From Hevea brasiliensis (taxonomy: Eukaryota; Streptophyta; Magnoliopsida; Malpighiales; Euphorbiaceae): DNA of 64,000 nt. Below, one piece after another: positions 39,210 to 50,114 of the stretch. The DNA is taken from the NCBI RefSeq assembly GCF_030052815.1, contig NC_079498.1, forward strand, positions 90,316,273-90,380,272. Reading direction: 5' to 3'. How positions within the stretch are numbered: the first letter of the stretch is position 1; every line of letters starts with the position of its first letter. Position numbers and translations under genes: made by a program. The notes under the pieces are model-generated. The model did no database searches. It saw only the letters and a program-made list of their open reading frames with translations, and was not told the DNA's origin.

Positions 39210-40608
39210 TGTTGTCCCAAAATAGTCCAAGAGGGGGGTGAATTGGACTTTAACAATTTTTCGGCCCTTGCTTGTAGCCTAATGAAAAATTGTAGCTTTG
39301 TTCAACTAGGTGCTTTTCAATATAAAATGAAAGTAATATGTGCTTCAACAATGTGTTCCTAAGTTGCAATTCAAGTCTCAATCAAAGTATATGGCAATAT
39401 TTGACAAAGCATCCATCATACAATATACAACTAATTTTTCAAGTCACTCAATATGTCCACAAATTTATCAATTCAATCTATTCAACCAACATTCAATATC
39501 ATGCATATAAGGAAAAATTTGCACAAAAGTAAAGAGGTCAAGGTTAGAGAGATCAAACACAATGATTTTTATAGTGGTTCGGCTTAACTAGCCTACATCC
39601 ACTCTCTCAAAGAACCCTCTTTGAGTCTTCTCTCCACTATTTGCTCTTTTGAAGGCAAGAGACCAAAAGCCCTTTACAACTTTTCAACACCAAGCTTTTA
39701 CCAAGGTAGCTTGAAACCTTCACAAGTGCTATCACAAGCACTTTCTCTCTCAAGCTTCAATAGGTGCTTGTATAACCTCTCTTAAATGCAATTCAATGTT
39801 GTAACACTCACTCTTACTCAATACAAATCAAACTATAAAGAAGAGATGAGTTGATTTGCCAATGGAAGCTCAAAATCTTTAAAGCTCTTGAATGAAAGCA
39901 ATAAATGAAAAATCAATGTTGGAGTTCAAATGTAGGCTTTCATCAAATGTAAATGAAGTAAAGAATGTGTATTTATAGTCCCAAATCATTTTAGACCGTT
40001 TGAAACCCTTTTGGAACATTATACACACTGTCCAAGACAAAATAGCCGTTATTTTGTCCTTTTGTGCGAAGTTGAGCAGCTCTGATAAATTAGCAAACTA
40101 ATGAAATTTTAGGAGCAGTCAGTAAACTAACTTTTTTAGCAAACTCATTAGCAAACCAAACAATTTAGTAAACCAGTTAGCAAACTAAGTCAACAGCTGC
40201 ATATCTCAACTTGCAATGTCAAATGATTTAGACCTTAAAAAATATTTCAATGGTAGTATCCAAGGTCATGATGAGAAAAAGTAATCAGAAAATAAAATTT
40301 CATTTTTGAGCTCCATATGACTAAATTCTCATCCATTCTTTTCACAAAAGACCTAAGACTCAATTTTTTAATACTATGCCTTTCATACCTTTTCTTTGAG
40401 TCTTAGGTTCCATAATTTTGTCCTTTTCTCATTTTGAATTTGTCTTGAAATGCCTTTGAGTATTCTTTCTCCTTAGATGTAACTTCAAAAGTTCTTTAGC
40501 AATAAGACAAAGAATCTACACATCACTTTAAAGTTGGATTAGATAGATTCCCTTTGAGTTTTGTTATCATCAAAATCAATACTCATTTTGAGCTACACGG
40601 GGTCAACA
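39210..40608 (-). repeat. Copia 3' LTR (left)
   Basis: It starts TGTTGTCCCAAAATAG and ends GGGGTCAACA. It has the same length as 48580-49978. The ORF seen at 39338-39532 is repeated in the other LTR and is not a gene. Confidence 0.95.
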
Positions 40609-40609
40609 A

Positions 40610-40622
40610 TCTCCCCCTTTTT
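40610..40622 (-). other. Copia polypurine tract
   Basis: The + strand TCTCCCCCTTTTT reads AAAAAGGGGGAGA on the element's strand, directly before its 3' LTR. Confidence 0.85.
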
Positions 40623-40854
40623 GATGATGACAAAACTCAATTGAATCAACAATAAAAAATAAAAGTGTGTGAAAGTTTATGTGAGTATGTGAATCAAAGC
40701 AGTATAGTATACCGAAAATGCTCCCCCTAAATATATGCACATAATTTCCAAGAAATCTATTTTCTGTACACAAGCTCCCCCTGAGTTTATGCTATAAAGC
40801 ATATTCACAATTTTCTCAAAAAAAAGTTCCACAAATATTAACACAAGTATGAAC

Positions 40855-40980
40855 ACATATCCATCAATACAAGTATCAACACATTCATATCCATCAACAC
40901 AAGTATCAACACATTCATATCCATCAACACAAGTATCAACACATTCATATCCATCCTATAAACACATATTCACACACATA
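40855..40980. repeat. 30-bp tandem repeats in copia 3' untranslated region
   Basis: The unit CCATCAACACAAGTATCAAC plus ACATTCATAT recurs at 40861, 40891 and 40921, with partial copies at each side. The repeats lie between the polypurine tract and the third ORF. Confidence 0.9.
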
Positions 40981-41182
40981 TTCACATATTCATATCCATC
41001 CTATTCTCCCCCTTTTTGTCATCAATCAAAAAGGAAACAGGAGAAAATAACCAAAAAGAATCATGTTAGCGCAAATGTGAACACAGTAAAGGGAACAATA
41101 GCAAACTAAAAATCAATATTAGCAAACAGAATAGTAAACTAAATATGCAAATAGGAAACTAAAAATCCAGATTAGATGGGAA

Positions 41183-42959
41183 TCATTTAAGTCTTTTGCT
41201 CCTTCGAGTGGACTTGGAAGGCACCAACTTCTTCCTGGTTGGTTTAGCAGCAGGTGGCTGAGTTCCTTGGTCAGCCACTTGATCACCCTTCTGTGCCTCA
41301 TCTTCATCAGAAGGTGGTTGAAGAGCAGCAGCGAGAGTTTGGTATGGATTTGACACAGTGGATTTAGTTCTTTTTCTCCCTTTCTTGGCTGCAGGGGCAG
41401 CAACTGCAGATAGCTGAGTTGGAGCACTCTCTTGGTGATCCTTGAGAGAAGCTTCCTTCTGCTGTGTAGGGGCAGCAGCAGTTTCAACAACTTTTTCAGA
41501 TTCTAGAACCTTTTCACCATCCTTTGGTAGCTCACCTTCAGTTTCTACAATCTTTTCACCATCATGCTCAGTAGGTATATCAGCTGCAAGGCCAATTTCA
41601 GGTTCAATGACCTGTTCAGTAGCATGTTCAACAGGGGCTTCTACTGCAGGTTCAAGCTCAGGTTCAGCTACATGGTCACTTTCATGTGCCATAGCAGCAG
41701 GAGACTCACCAACCTTATTGCTTTCACCCTTATCAGCAGAGACTTGAGTAGCAGCCTCAACTTTAGTTGGAACACCAGTTTCTTTGGCCTGCTGAAGATC
41801 CATAATTAGCCTCTTCAATTCCTCATTTTGAGTGAGCAGGTGACTCACTTTGTAGTCAACCACATCCACATATTTTCTCAGAATGTCAAGGGACTGATTG
41901 GTTGAACTAAATTGTTCATTGACAGTAGCTTTTATCCCTTGAATTTCACTCAAAAATTCACTAGCAGAATCAGAACCAACTTTAGCAGAGGAGGAACCAC
42001 CCTTTTCAAACCTTTTCTTTCTCCCATCAGTGTCAGAGTGTATTTCTCTGAGCACAATCAAGTCAGCCCTAGAGCTTTCCTTAGAGACATTCACATTTAG
42101 CTCTTTAAACACAGTAGTCAAAAGATGTGCATAAGGCAGTTTTCCAAACCCATAAGCTTTGCACATGTTCTTGAAAATTAAGTAAGCCAAATTCATCCCA
42201 ACTTTATTCACAATGTGCCACATAATACACATGTCGAAGTGACTCAAATAACCATAGCTACCTGATTTAGGACAGAAAATGTAGTTCACCATACTGTGAA
42301 TGATTTTGATATGTTGAAGGGCTTTTGTACTGGTGGACTTTTCATTTGCGGTAGTGTTAACAGGGAACACCTCATTTTCAAACTCAACCAAATTGAATCC
42401 TGCCACCCTAGCAACATCCTTATGTGTGGAAATTTTATTTCCATCATTGGGCAATTTCAAAGCTGTAGCTATCAGTTCAACAGAAACATCATATATACTG
42501 TTATTCAAAATCACTTCAAATCTGTCCTCATCATCAACTGTTCTCATAGTTCTATAAAATTCTTGAACAAGCCTAGGGTAATACTCATTCACACACATCC
42601 AACCAACCTTGAAACTCAAAAAGCTCTTTGAATTGAAAGTTTACCTGATTAAAATGCTCCCATTTGATAAATTTGCAATCCAACAGTGCTTTATCCACTG
42701 AACCTGAAGATTTCACAGCACGCATTTTTTGCTGGGTATCAATCCCTTGCTTTTGTCCCTTCTTTTTCTTTTCTGGCATCGATATAGGGGGTTCGACACC
42801 CTTGGATGGATTTGAACACTCACTTGCTGATTTCGAGGCAGGTAAGGTTTTCTTCCCTTTCAATTTCTTTCGCAGTGTGGCGACAGGGGCATCGTTGGAG
42901 GTTGAGGACGAAGACGAAGCAGCCGTAGCAACAGGGGACTTTCGTTTGGTGCGAGCCAT
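41183..42959 (-). pseudogene. Third copia ORF (env-position, transposon-protein-like), frameshifted
   Basis: Two overlapping - strand frames form one broken ORF: 42959-42585 (124 aa, starting MARTKRKSPVATAASSSS) and 42619-41183 (478 aa). The frame change falls between about 42585 and 42619. The N-terminal part is basic and Ser/Lys-rich. The middle resembles what I know as the 'putative plant transposon protein' domain (FNQVNFQ..GW..VNEYYPRLVQEFY). The C-terminal third (from about 41770 down) is a low-complexity Glu/Ala/Val region (EPELEPAVEAPVEHATEQ) ending in a basic RKK..STRRSKRLK tail. The ORF occupies the place of the env-like ORF of SIRE-type elements. I saw no clear signal peptide or membrane segment, so an envelope function is not supported. 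Confidence 0.75.
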
Positions 42960-43571
42960 AAAAAAAATGAAATCTTATAATGGCTTTTCGGTGAGTGAAG
43001 AGTGGAAGAGGAAAGGAGAGTCGAGATATATAATGGGTTAGGGTATATTTTGCTGGAAAGAAAGAATGGGTTTGGTTTGGGAGGAGTCGGGAATCGATGC
43101 AGAGGAGAGAGAGAGAGCGTGGGGGTTTCGTGTGGCAGAGGGTTTAAGTCCTCTTGAGTCCCGCGATTTTCAGTGTCACTGTACTTTCAACTGAACCAAT
43201 TTTCTTACTTTTTATTTTATTTTATTTTATATTTCAAACAAGTCTATCTATCCCTATATGCACAAATAAACATTTCTACATGTCTGACACAGCATTGAGA
43301 ATGTGATATCAAATGTGAAAAGATAAATGCATTGCTGGACACACAGAAAATTTCAAGAACAATCACCTTTTAGTTTGAAATTTGAACAGTACATGATATA
43401 GCAAACTAATTTTAGTCTCCCAATATTAGCATACAACTTAGTAAACTAATATCACGAGTACACAAACAAGTTAGCTAATATTCTTTAAAGATTTCTTAGC
43501 AAACTTATATTACAGCAGATCACTCACATATTAAACAAAATGTAAAACATGAAATTATTATGAATTAAATT

Positions 43572-46500
43572 TCAAACAAATGGTTCACACATACCAATTT
43601 CCCTTCTAATTCTGCAAAATGTTTCTTCATTAAGAGGTTTTGTAAAAATGTCAGCAAGTTGATTTTCAGAGGCAACAAACTCGATTTTGATATTTCCATT
43701 TTGAACATGATCTCTAATAAAATGATGTCTGATCTCAATATGTTTAGTTCTTGAATGTTGGACTGGATTTTTGACCAAGTTTATGGCACTTGTGTTGTCA
43801 CACCTAATTGGAACAAGATTATATTTTAAACCAAAATCTTCCAATTGTTGTTTCATCCATAAGATTTGAGCAACACAACTACCAGCAGCTATATATTCTG
43901 CCTCAGCTGTAGATAAAGCTACTGAAGTTTGTTTCTTACTGTGCCAAGAAACTAGTGCAAGACCAAGAAATTGACAAGTACCTGAAGTACTTTTTCTATC
44001 CAGTCTACTTCCAGCAAAATCAGAATCACTATAACCAACAAGATTAAATGATTCACATTTTGGATACCATAAACCAATTGAGTATGTGCCAATGAGATAT
44101 CTAAAGATCCTTTTAACTGCACTTAAATGGGATTCTTTTGGACATGATTGAAATCTTGCACACAAGCAAACACTAAAGTGTATGTCTGGTCTAGATGCAG
44201 TAAGGTATAAAAGAGAGCCAATCATACCTCTATAAAGCTTTGTATCCACTTCTTTACCTTTTTCATCATTGTCAATTTTGATTGTTGAACTCATAGGAGT
44301 GCCCATTCTCTTCAAATCTTCCATTTTAAATTTCTTTAGCATATCCTTGATGTACTTTGATTGATTTATGAAGATGCCATCATTCATTTGCTTAATTTGA
44401 AGTCCAAGGAAGAATGTGAGCTCACCCATCATGCTCATTTCAAATTCATTCTGCATAATCTTAGAAAATTTCTTGCAAAGAGATTCGTTAATAGCACCAA
44501 AAATTATATCATCAACATAAATTTGCACAATGAGCATATCATTATGATGCTTCTTAACAAAAAGTGTTGTATCCACTTTGCCTCTTTGAAAATCATTTTG
44601 TAAAAGGAATTTACTAAGCCTTTCATACCATGCTCTAGGAGCTTGCTTTAAACCATATAAAGCTTTAGTAAGTTTATAAACATGATTTGGATGCTCATGA
44701 TTTTCAAAGCCTGGAGGTTGTGCAACATACACTTCCTCATCAATATAACCATATAAAAATGCACTCTTGACATCCATTTGATAAAGCATAAAATCCTTGT
44801 AACATGCAAAGGCACACAACATTCTAATAGTTTCAATTTTAGCAACCGGAGCAAAGGTTTCATCAAAATCAATCCCTTCCTCTTGGTTGTAGCCTTGAGC
44901 CACTAGTCTAGCTTTGTTTCTAACAACATTGCCTTTTTCATCCATTTTGTTTCTAAAAACCCATTTAGTACCAATAATTGAATGATCTTTTGGTTTAGGC
45001 ACTAAATTCCAAACTTTATTTCTCTCAAATTGATTTAGTTCTTCTTGCATGGCAAGAATCCAACTTTCATCATTTTGAGCATCTTCAAAACATTTAGGTT
45101 CAATTCGTGAAACAAAAGCAACATTATCAAAATATCTTCTCAATTGTGCTCTAGTCATCATCCTTTGAGATGGATCATCAATAATGTCTTCTTGAGGATG
45201 GTTTCTATGGAATCTCCATTCTTTAGGTAAATCATCATGTTGAGGCTCATTTACTTGTAATTCTTCCAAATTTGGCATTTCTTCATTGATTTGATCTTCA
45301 TTGGCATCATGGACATCTATTGTAGTTTCTCCTTGAGTTTTTTCATCTTTGTCATCAATTTGTTCCATTTCTTGACTTGATATTATATTTTCTTTTCCAA
45401 AAACCTGCTCATTATTATCATCACAAACATTTTTCCTTCTAATAGAAAGGTTAGTCTCATCAAACAACACATGAATAGTTTCCTCAATAACCAAAGTTCT
45501 TCTATTGAACACTCTATAGGCTTTACTCTTTGTTGAATACCCAAGAAAGATTCCTTCATCGGATTTAGCATCAAATTTCTTCAAGTTATCCTTCTTGTTA
45601 TTTAAAATGTAGCACTTACAACCAAATGCTTTGAAATATGAGATATTTGGTTTCCTTCCTTTCCATAGCTCATAGGGGGTCTTTTTCAAAATTGGTCTAA
45701 TCAAAACTCTATTCAACACATAGCAAGATGTATTAACAGCTTCAGCCCAAAAGTATTTTGGCAAATTATTTTCACTCAACATAGTTCTAGTCATTTCTTG
45801 CAAAGTCCTATTTTTCCTTTCCACTACCCCATTTTGTTGTGGTGTTCTAGGAGCTGAAAAATTATGATTGATTCCATGTTTATCATAATATTTCTCAAAC
45901 AAATGATTTTCAAATTCAGTTCCATGGTCACTTCTTATAGATGAGATGAAAAAGCCTTTTTCATTTTGAACCATTTTACTAAAAGAGGTGAATTTTTCAA
46001 AAGTTTCATCTTTATGAGCAAGGAAAAATGTCCACGTATATCTTGAATAGTCATCAACAATAACTAAAGCATATGACTTTCCACCAAGACTAGTAGGAGT
46101 TACAGGTCCAAATAAATCAAGATGAAGCAATTCTAATGGCCTAGTGGTAGACACAATATTTTTATATTTAAAAGATGCTCTAGTATGCTTTCCTAGTGCA
46201 CATGCTCTACATTGAAATTCATTTTCATAATTAATCTTAGGAAGACCATTAACAAGTTCTTTCTTAGATAATTTTGAGAGTGTATGCATGCTTACATGGC
46301 CCAGTCTTCTATGCCACAAATAACTAGAGTTATCAACAGATACTAGACATGTACCATGATTAGTTTCAAAATTATTCATGTCAAGCAGGTAAACATTATT
46401 GGATCTACTGACAATGAACAATGTGTCATTATCTAAATTATTGATTGTACATAGAGAAGAAGTGAATTTTACCTCAAAACCTTTATCACAAAGTTGGCTT

Positions 46501-46748
46501 ACACTTAGCAAGTTGCACTTCAATCCTTCAACAAGCGACACATCTTCAATACAAGGTTTGGTTCCTATTGTGCCATTTCCAATTATTTTTCCTTTCCCTT
46601 TATCTCCAAATTTTATGTATCCTCCATCTTTCATTGTGATTTTTGAAAACTTGTCCTTTTCACCAGTCATGTGCTTTGAACAACCACTATCTATATACCA
46701 TTTATCACTTTCCTTCATCCCTTTGAAACAAACCTGAAATTTAATCAT
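43572..46748 (-). CDS. Copia Pol polyprotein (PR-IN-RT-RNase H)
   Basis: A complete 1,058-aa frame. The aspartic protease site DSGCSKHMTG is at residues 20-29. Integrase follows, with an N-terminal zinc site (H..H near HRRLGHVSMH, then CRAC) and core motifs LHLDLFGP, RSDHGTEFEN and QQNGVVERKNRT. Reverse transcriptase has KWVFRNKMDEKG, KARLVAQGYNQ, DVKSAFLYG, QAPRAWYERL and the catalytic YVDDIIFG. RNase H has GYSDSDFAGS, STSGTCQFLG and TAEAEYIA. All catalytic residues I looked for are present. Its ATG overlaps the gag stop as ATGA (46748-46745). The pol frame is closed by TAA three codons upstream, so it is not a simple in-frame fusion with gag. It makes the enzymes for reverse transcription and integration. 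This is the only potentially functional pol in the window. Confidence 0.95.
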   Translation of the reverse strand: MIKFQVCFKGMKESDKWYIDSGCSKHMTGEKDKFSKITMKDGGYIKFGDKGKGKIIGNGTIGTKPCIEDVSLVEGLKCNLLSVSQLCDKGFEVKFTSSLCTINNLDNDTLFIVSRSNNVYLLDMNNFETNHGTCLVSVDNSSYLWHRRLGHVSMHTLSKLSKKELVNGLPKINYENEFQCRACALGKHTRASFKYKNIVSTTRPLELLHLDLFGPVTPTSLGGKSYALVIVDDYSRYTWTFFLAHKDETFEKFTSFSKMVQNEKGFFISSIRSDHGTEFENHLFEKYYDKHGINHNFSAPRTPQQNGVVERKNRTLQEMTRTMLSENNLPKYFWAEAVNTSCYVLNRVLIRPILKKTPYELWKGRKPNISYFKAFGCKCYILNNKKDNLKKFDAKSDEGIFLGYSTKSKAYRVFNRRTLVIEETIHVLFDETNLSIRRKNVCDDNNEQVFGKENIISSQEMEQIDDKDEKTQGETTIDVHDANEDQINEEMPNLEELQVNEPQHDDLPKEWRFHRNHPQEDIIDDPSQRMMTRAQLRRYFDNVAFVSRIEPKCFEDAQNDESWILAMQEELNQFERNKVWNLVPKPKDHSIIGTKWVFRNKMDEKGNVVRNKARLVAQGYNQEEGIDFDETFAPVAKIETIRMLCAFACYKDFMLYQMDVKSAFLYGYIDEEVYVAQPPGFENHEHPNHVYKLTKALYGLKQAPRAWYERLSKFLLQNDFQRGKVDTTLFVKKHHNDMLIVQIYVDDIIFGAINESLCKKFSKIMQNEFEMSMMGELTFFLGLQIKQMNDGIFINQSKYIKDMLKKFKMEDLKRMGTPMSSTIKIDNDEKGKEVDTKLYRGMIGSLLYLTASRPDIHFSVCLCARFQSCPKESHLSAVKRIFRYLIGTYSIGLWYPKCESFNLVGYSDSDFAGSRLDRKSTSGTCQFLGLALVSWHSKKQTSVALSTAEAEYIAAGSCVAQILWMKQQLEDFGLKYNLVPIRCDNTSAINLVKNPVQHSRTKHIEIRHHFIRDHVQNGNIKIEFVASENQLADIFTKPLNEETFCRIRREIGMCEPFV

Positions 46749-48520
46749 TGAATTTTAGGTACCCAAACAACTTTGGGTCCTTGGGGGTTAGTGACCTTAG
46801 GTAAGGTTCCCTTTGGTACCCATACCTTCTTTACCTTAAGATGACCTTTCCTAAGTGCATAAGAACTAATCATATGACCTTTTTTATTGCAATAATAACA
46901 TGTAACATTAGGCAAGGAGGATGTAGATGCTTTAATGAAATGATTCTTGTACTTGTCATAGTTCATGAAACCATCAAAACCAATTCCATATTTCTCATTT
47001 GAAATTCTTTGATTTCCAAGAAGTACATCTAGAGTTTCTTTTCCTTTTGTAAATTTTGCCAAATCATTTGTCAAAGACTCTACTTTAGCTTCAAGAACTT
47101 TATTTTTCTCAATGAGCATTTCACAAGTTCCTTTTGAGGTTTTTAACTCTAAGTCTAGTTCTTTAAACAAAGCAATTTGTCCTTTGTAAAATTCATTTTC
47201 TTTATACACATTGGACATGGCAATATTTTGTGATCTCAATGATTCAATCTCTAAATTCATTTTACTGCATTTTCTCTTATAATTTCTATACTCATCATAT
47301 ACTCTAGCAAATGCAAGTTCAAATTCTTCTACATTAGGAGATTCATAAGAATTTACCTCATTGTCACTTTCTTCTTCCTTTTGTGAACTCTCGACTTTCT
47401 CTTCAAGTGCCATCATACAAAGAAGAGCAGTCTCTTTGTCGCTTGATTCATCATTTGAAGATTCTTCACTGTTGCTCCATACTACTTTCATAGCTTTCTT
47501 GCTCCTATCTTCTTTTCCTTTCTTCTTTTTGAGTAATGGACATTTGGGCTTGATATGTCCAGGTTTGTGACACTCATGACATACAATTTCTTCTTTTGAA
47601 TCTTTGAAGTGTTTATCTTTGGGAGTATACTTTTTCAAGAATTTCTTGTATTTGCTTCCTCCCTTCTTGAAAGCTTTTTTAAATTTTCGTGCAAGCATAG
47701 CCATTTCATCATCATCTTCACTTGAAGCACTTGAGTTGTTACTAGAATCAGCTTTGAATGCAACTCCTTTCTTCTTATCTTCATCTATGTTTGACTTGAG
47801 AGCAATGCTTTTCTTCTTCTTTTGCTCATTTTCAACTTCATCCTTTTTATATACCATCTCATGTGCAATGAGAGAACCAATGAGTTCATCATAGGTGAAA
47901 GTTTTAAAATCTTTGGTATCTTGGATAACTGTTGTCTTTGCTTCCCAAGACTTTGGAAGTGATCTAAGAATTTTCTTCACAAGTTCAGTTTCCTCAAATC
48001 TTTTACCAAGTGCTTTGAGAAGATTTACAAGATCAGTAAACCTTGTACTCATATCCGCAATTGACTCCCCTGGCCTCATTTCAAACAGCTCATAATCTCG
48101 AATAAGAAGGTTTGCTTTGGACTCTTTAACAACATCAGTTCCTTCATAAGTCACTTCAAGCTTATCCCAAATTTCCTTAGCAGATTGACATCCTGAAACA
48201 CGATTGTATTCATTAAGGTCAAGTGAGCAATGCAAAATATTAATAGCTTTAATATTTATAGAGATTTTCTTCCAATCATTGTCATCATATTCATCTTCAA
48301 GTTTTGGAACCTTTGTAGTTCCTGGACCATTCTTTTGAGGAACATGTGGACCATTTTTAATAATTCTCCATGCATCAATATCTACAGATTGTATGAAATT
48401 TCTCATTCTTACTTTCCAAAATGAATAATTAGTGCCATTGAAGAGTGGTGGTCTAGTGATTGAGTAGCCTTCAACTAATGGTGCGGGTATACCGGCAAAA
48501 TTACTAGATGAACTAGCCAT
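46745..48520 (-). CDS. Copia Gag
   Basis: A complete 591-aa frame beginning MASSSSNFAG, 45 bases after the primer site on its own strand. The N-terminal third is the copia capsid domain (PPLFNGTNYSFWKVRMRNFI, then SCQSAKEIWDKL-type text and 'MRPGESIADMSTRFTDLVN'). A CCHC zinc knuckle is intact at residues 314-327 (C-HE-C-HKPG-H-IKPK-C). A coiled-coil-like stretch follows (residues ~370-500). A second knuckle near the C-terminus reads C-YY-C-NKKG-H-MISS-Y, with Tyr replacing the last Cys. The end is rich in Lys, Pro and Val (KVVWVPKI). It would form the particle and bind RNA. Confidence 0.95.
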   Translation of the reverse strand: MASSSSNFAGIPAPLVEGYSITRPPLFNGTNYSFWKVRMRNFIQSVDIDAWRIIKNGPHVPQKNGPGTTKVPKLEDEYDDNDWKKISINIKAINILHCSLDLNEYNRVSGCQSAKEIWDKLEVTYEGTDVVKESKANLLIRDYELFEMRPGESIADMSTRFTDLVNLLKALGKRFEETELVKKILRSLPKSWEAKTTVIQDTKDFKTFTYDELIGSLIAHEMVYKKDEVENEQKKKKSIALKSNIDEDKKKGVAFKADSSNNSSASSEDDDEMAMLARKFKKAFKKGGSKYKKFLKKYTPKDKHFKDSKEEIVCHECHKPGHIKPKCPLLKKKKGKEDRSKKAMKVVWSNSEESSNDESSDKETALLCMMALEEKVESSQKEEESDNEVNSYESPNVEEFELAFARVYDEYRNYKRKCSKMNLEIESLRSQNIAMSNVYKENEFYKGQIALFKELDLELKTSKGTCEMLIEKNKVLEAKVESLTNDLAKFTKGKETLDVLLGNQRISNEKYGIGFDGFMNYDKYKNHFIKASTSSLPNVTCYYCNKKGHMISSYALRKGHLKVKKVWVPKGTLPKVTNPQGPKVVWVPKIQ

Positions 48521-48564
48521 TGTAGATCACTCTAAGGTTGTAAGACCCTAAGCAAGAGAGATAA

Positions 48565-48576
48565 GCTCTGATACCA
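48565..48576 (-). other. Copia primer binding site
   Basis: On the element's strand it reads TGGTATCAGAGC, the exact initiator tRNA-Met complement used by most plant copia elements. It lies three bases from the 5' LTR edge. Confidence 0.95.
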
Positions 48577-48579
48577 ATT

Positions 48580-49978
48580 TGTTGTCCCAAAATAGTCCAA
48601 GAGGGGGGTGAATTGGACTTTAACAATTTTTCGGCCCTTGCTTGTAGCCTAATGAAAAATTGTGACTTTGTTCAACTAGGTGCTTTTCAATATAAAATGA
48701 AAGTAATATGTGCTTCAACAATGTGTTCCTAAGTTGCAATTCAAGTCTCAATCAAAGTATATGGCAATATTTGACAAAGCATCCATCATACAATATACAA
48801 CTAATTTTTCAAGTCACTCAATATGTCCATAAATTTATCAATTCAATCTATTCAACCAACATTCAATATCATGTATATAAGGAAAAATTTGCACAAAAGT
48901 AAAGAGGTCAAGGTTAGAGAGATCAAACACAATGATTTTTATAGTGGTTCGGCTTAACTAGCCTACAACCACTCTCTCAAAGAACCCTCTTTGAGTCTTC
49001 TCTCCACTATTTGCTCTTTTAAAGGCAAGAGACCAAAAGCCCTTTACAACTTTTCAACACCAAGCTTTTACCAAGGTAGCTTGAAACCTTCACAAGTGCT
49101 ATCACAAGCACTTTCTCTCTCAAGCTTTAATAGGTGCTTGTACAACCTCTCTTAAATGCAATTCAATGTTGTAACACTCACTCTTACTCAATACAAATCA
49201 AACTATAAAGAAGAGATGAGTTGATTTGCCAATGGAAGCTCAAAATCTTTAAAGCTCTTGAATGAAAGCAATAAATGAAAAATCAATGTTGGAGTTCAAA
49301 TGTAGGCTTTCATCAAATGTAAATGAAGTAAAGAATGTGTATTTATATTCCCAAATCATTTTAGACCGTTTGAAACCCTTTTGGAACGTTATACACACTG
49401 TCCAAGACAAAATAGCCGTTATTTTGTCCTTTTGTGCGAAGTTGAGCAGCTCTGATAAATTAGCAAACTAATGAAATTTTAGGAGCAGTCAGTAAACTAA
49501 CATTTTTAGCAAACTCATTAGCAAACCAAAAAATTTAGCAAACCAGTTAGCAAACTAAGTCAACAGCTGCATATCTCAACTTGCAATGTCAAATGATTTA
49601 GACCTTAAAAAATATTTCAATGGTAGTATCCAAGGTCATGATGAGAAAAAGTAATCAGAAAATAAAATTTCATTTTTGAGCTCCATATGACTAAATTCTC
49701 ATCCATTCTTTTCACAAAAGACCTAAGACTCAATTTTTTAATACTATGCCTTTCATACCTTTTCTTTGAGTCTTGGGTTCCATAATTTTGTCCTTTTCTT
49801 ATTTTGAATTTGTCTTGAAATGCCTTTGAGTATTCTTTCTCCTTAGATGTAACTTCAAAAGTTCTTTAGCAATAAGACAAAGAATCTACACATCACTTTA
49901 AAGTTGTGTTAGATAGATTCCCTTTGAGTTTTATTATCATCAAAATTAATGCTCATTTTGAGCTACACGGGGTCAACA
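48580..49978 (-). repeat. Copia 5' LTR (right)
   Basis: It is 1,399 bp, the same length as the left LTR, with about 20 substitutions and no length change seen. It is followed by the target-site duplication AAGAC at 49979. Confidence 0.95.
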
Positions 49979-49983
49979 AAGAC

Positions 49984-50114
49984 TCTGGCAACCGAACTTT
50001 ATTTTGCCAACTTTATTTCTCTTTTAATTCCAAGGTTTCAAAACATGATTTTAAAGTTCCTAAGGGCCTAGAATAAGATGTTTGATATGTGTATAAAATT
50101 TCACAGTTTCAAAT
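49984..50114 (+). mobile_element. Tekay 3' LTR, second segment
   Basis: A short piece between the copia element and the next solo LTR, matching the 5' LTR near 27350-27480 (CCAACTTTATTTCT..AATTCCAAGGTT, 'AAAGTTCCTAAGGGC' and 'GATGTTTGATATGT'). Confidence 0.85.

Larger units (their letters stand above)
39210..49978 (-). mobile_element. Nearly intact SIRE/Maximus-like copia element
   Basis: A 10,769-bp element on the - strand is bounded by 1,399-bp LTRs with TG..CA ends. It is flanked by the 5-bp duplication AAGAC (39205-39209 and 49979-49983). On the - strand the order is 5' LTR (48580-49978), primer site, gag (48520-46745), pol (46748-43572) with protease-integrase-RT-RNase H order, a third ORF in two frames (42959-41183), polypurine tract and 3' LTR (39210-40608). 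Integrase before RT defines copia. Large size, a long gag and an extra ORF after pol fit the SIRE/Maximus lineage. About 20 differences were counted by eye between the LTRs (roughly 98.6% identity), so the insertion is young relative to its host. It sits within the Tekay 3' LTR. Confidence 0.95.

Noticed and set aside
39338..39532. 64-codon ORF found twice (also 48708-48902)
   Set aside because: It lies in both LTRs of the copia element, so its repetition is due to the LTRs and not to a conserved gene.
40849..41109. Direct repeats that might suggest a CRISPR array
   Set aside because: The units are contiguous with no unique spacers, in a plant retrotransposon; they are simple tandem repeats.
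41442..42631. Several + strand ORFs opposite the third copia ORF
   Set aside because: They are shadows of the - strand ORF, whose direction matches gag and pol.
48565..48576. tRNA-like sequence
   Set aside because: Only the 12-base complement of the tRNA-Met 3' end is present; it is a primer binding site, not a tRNA gene. The same holds for 32579-32590 and 62116-62133.
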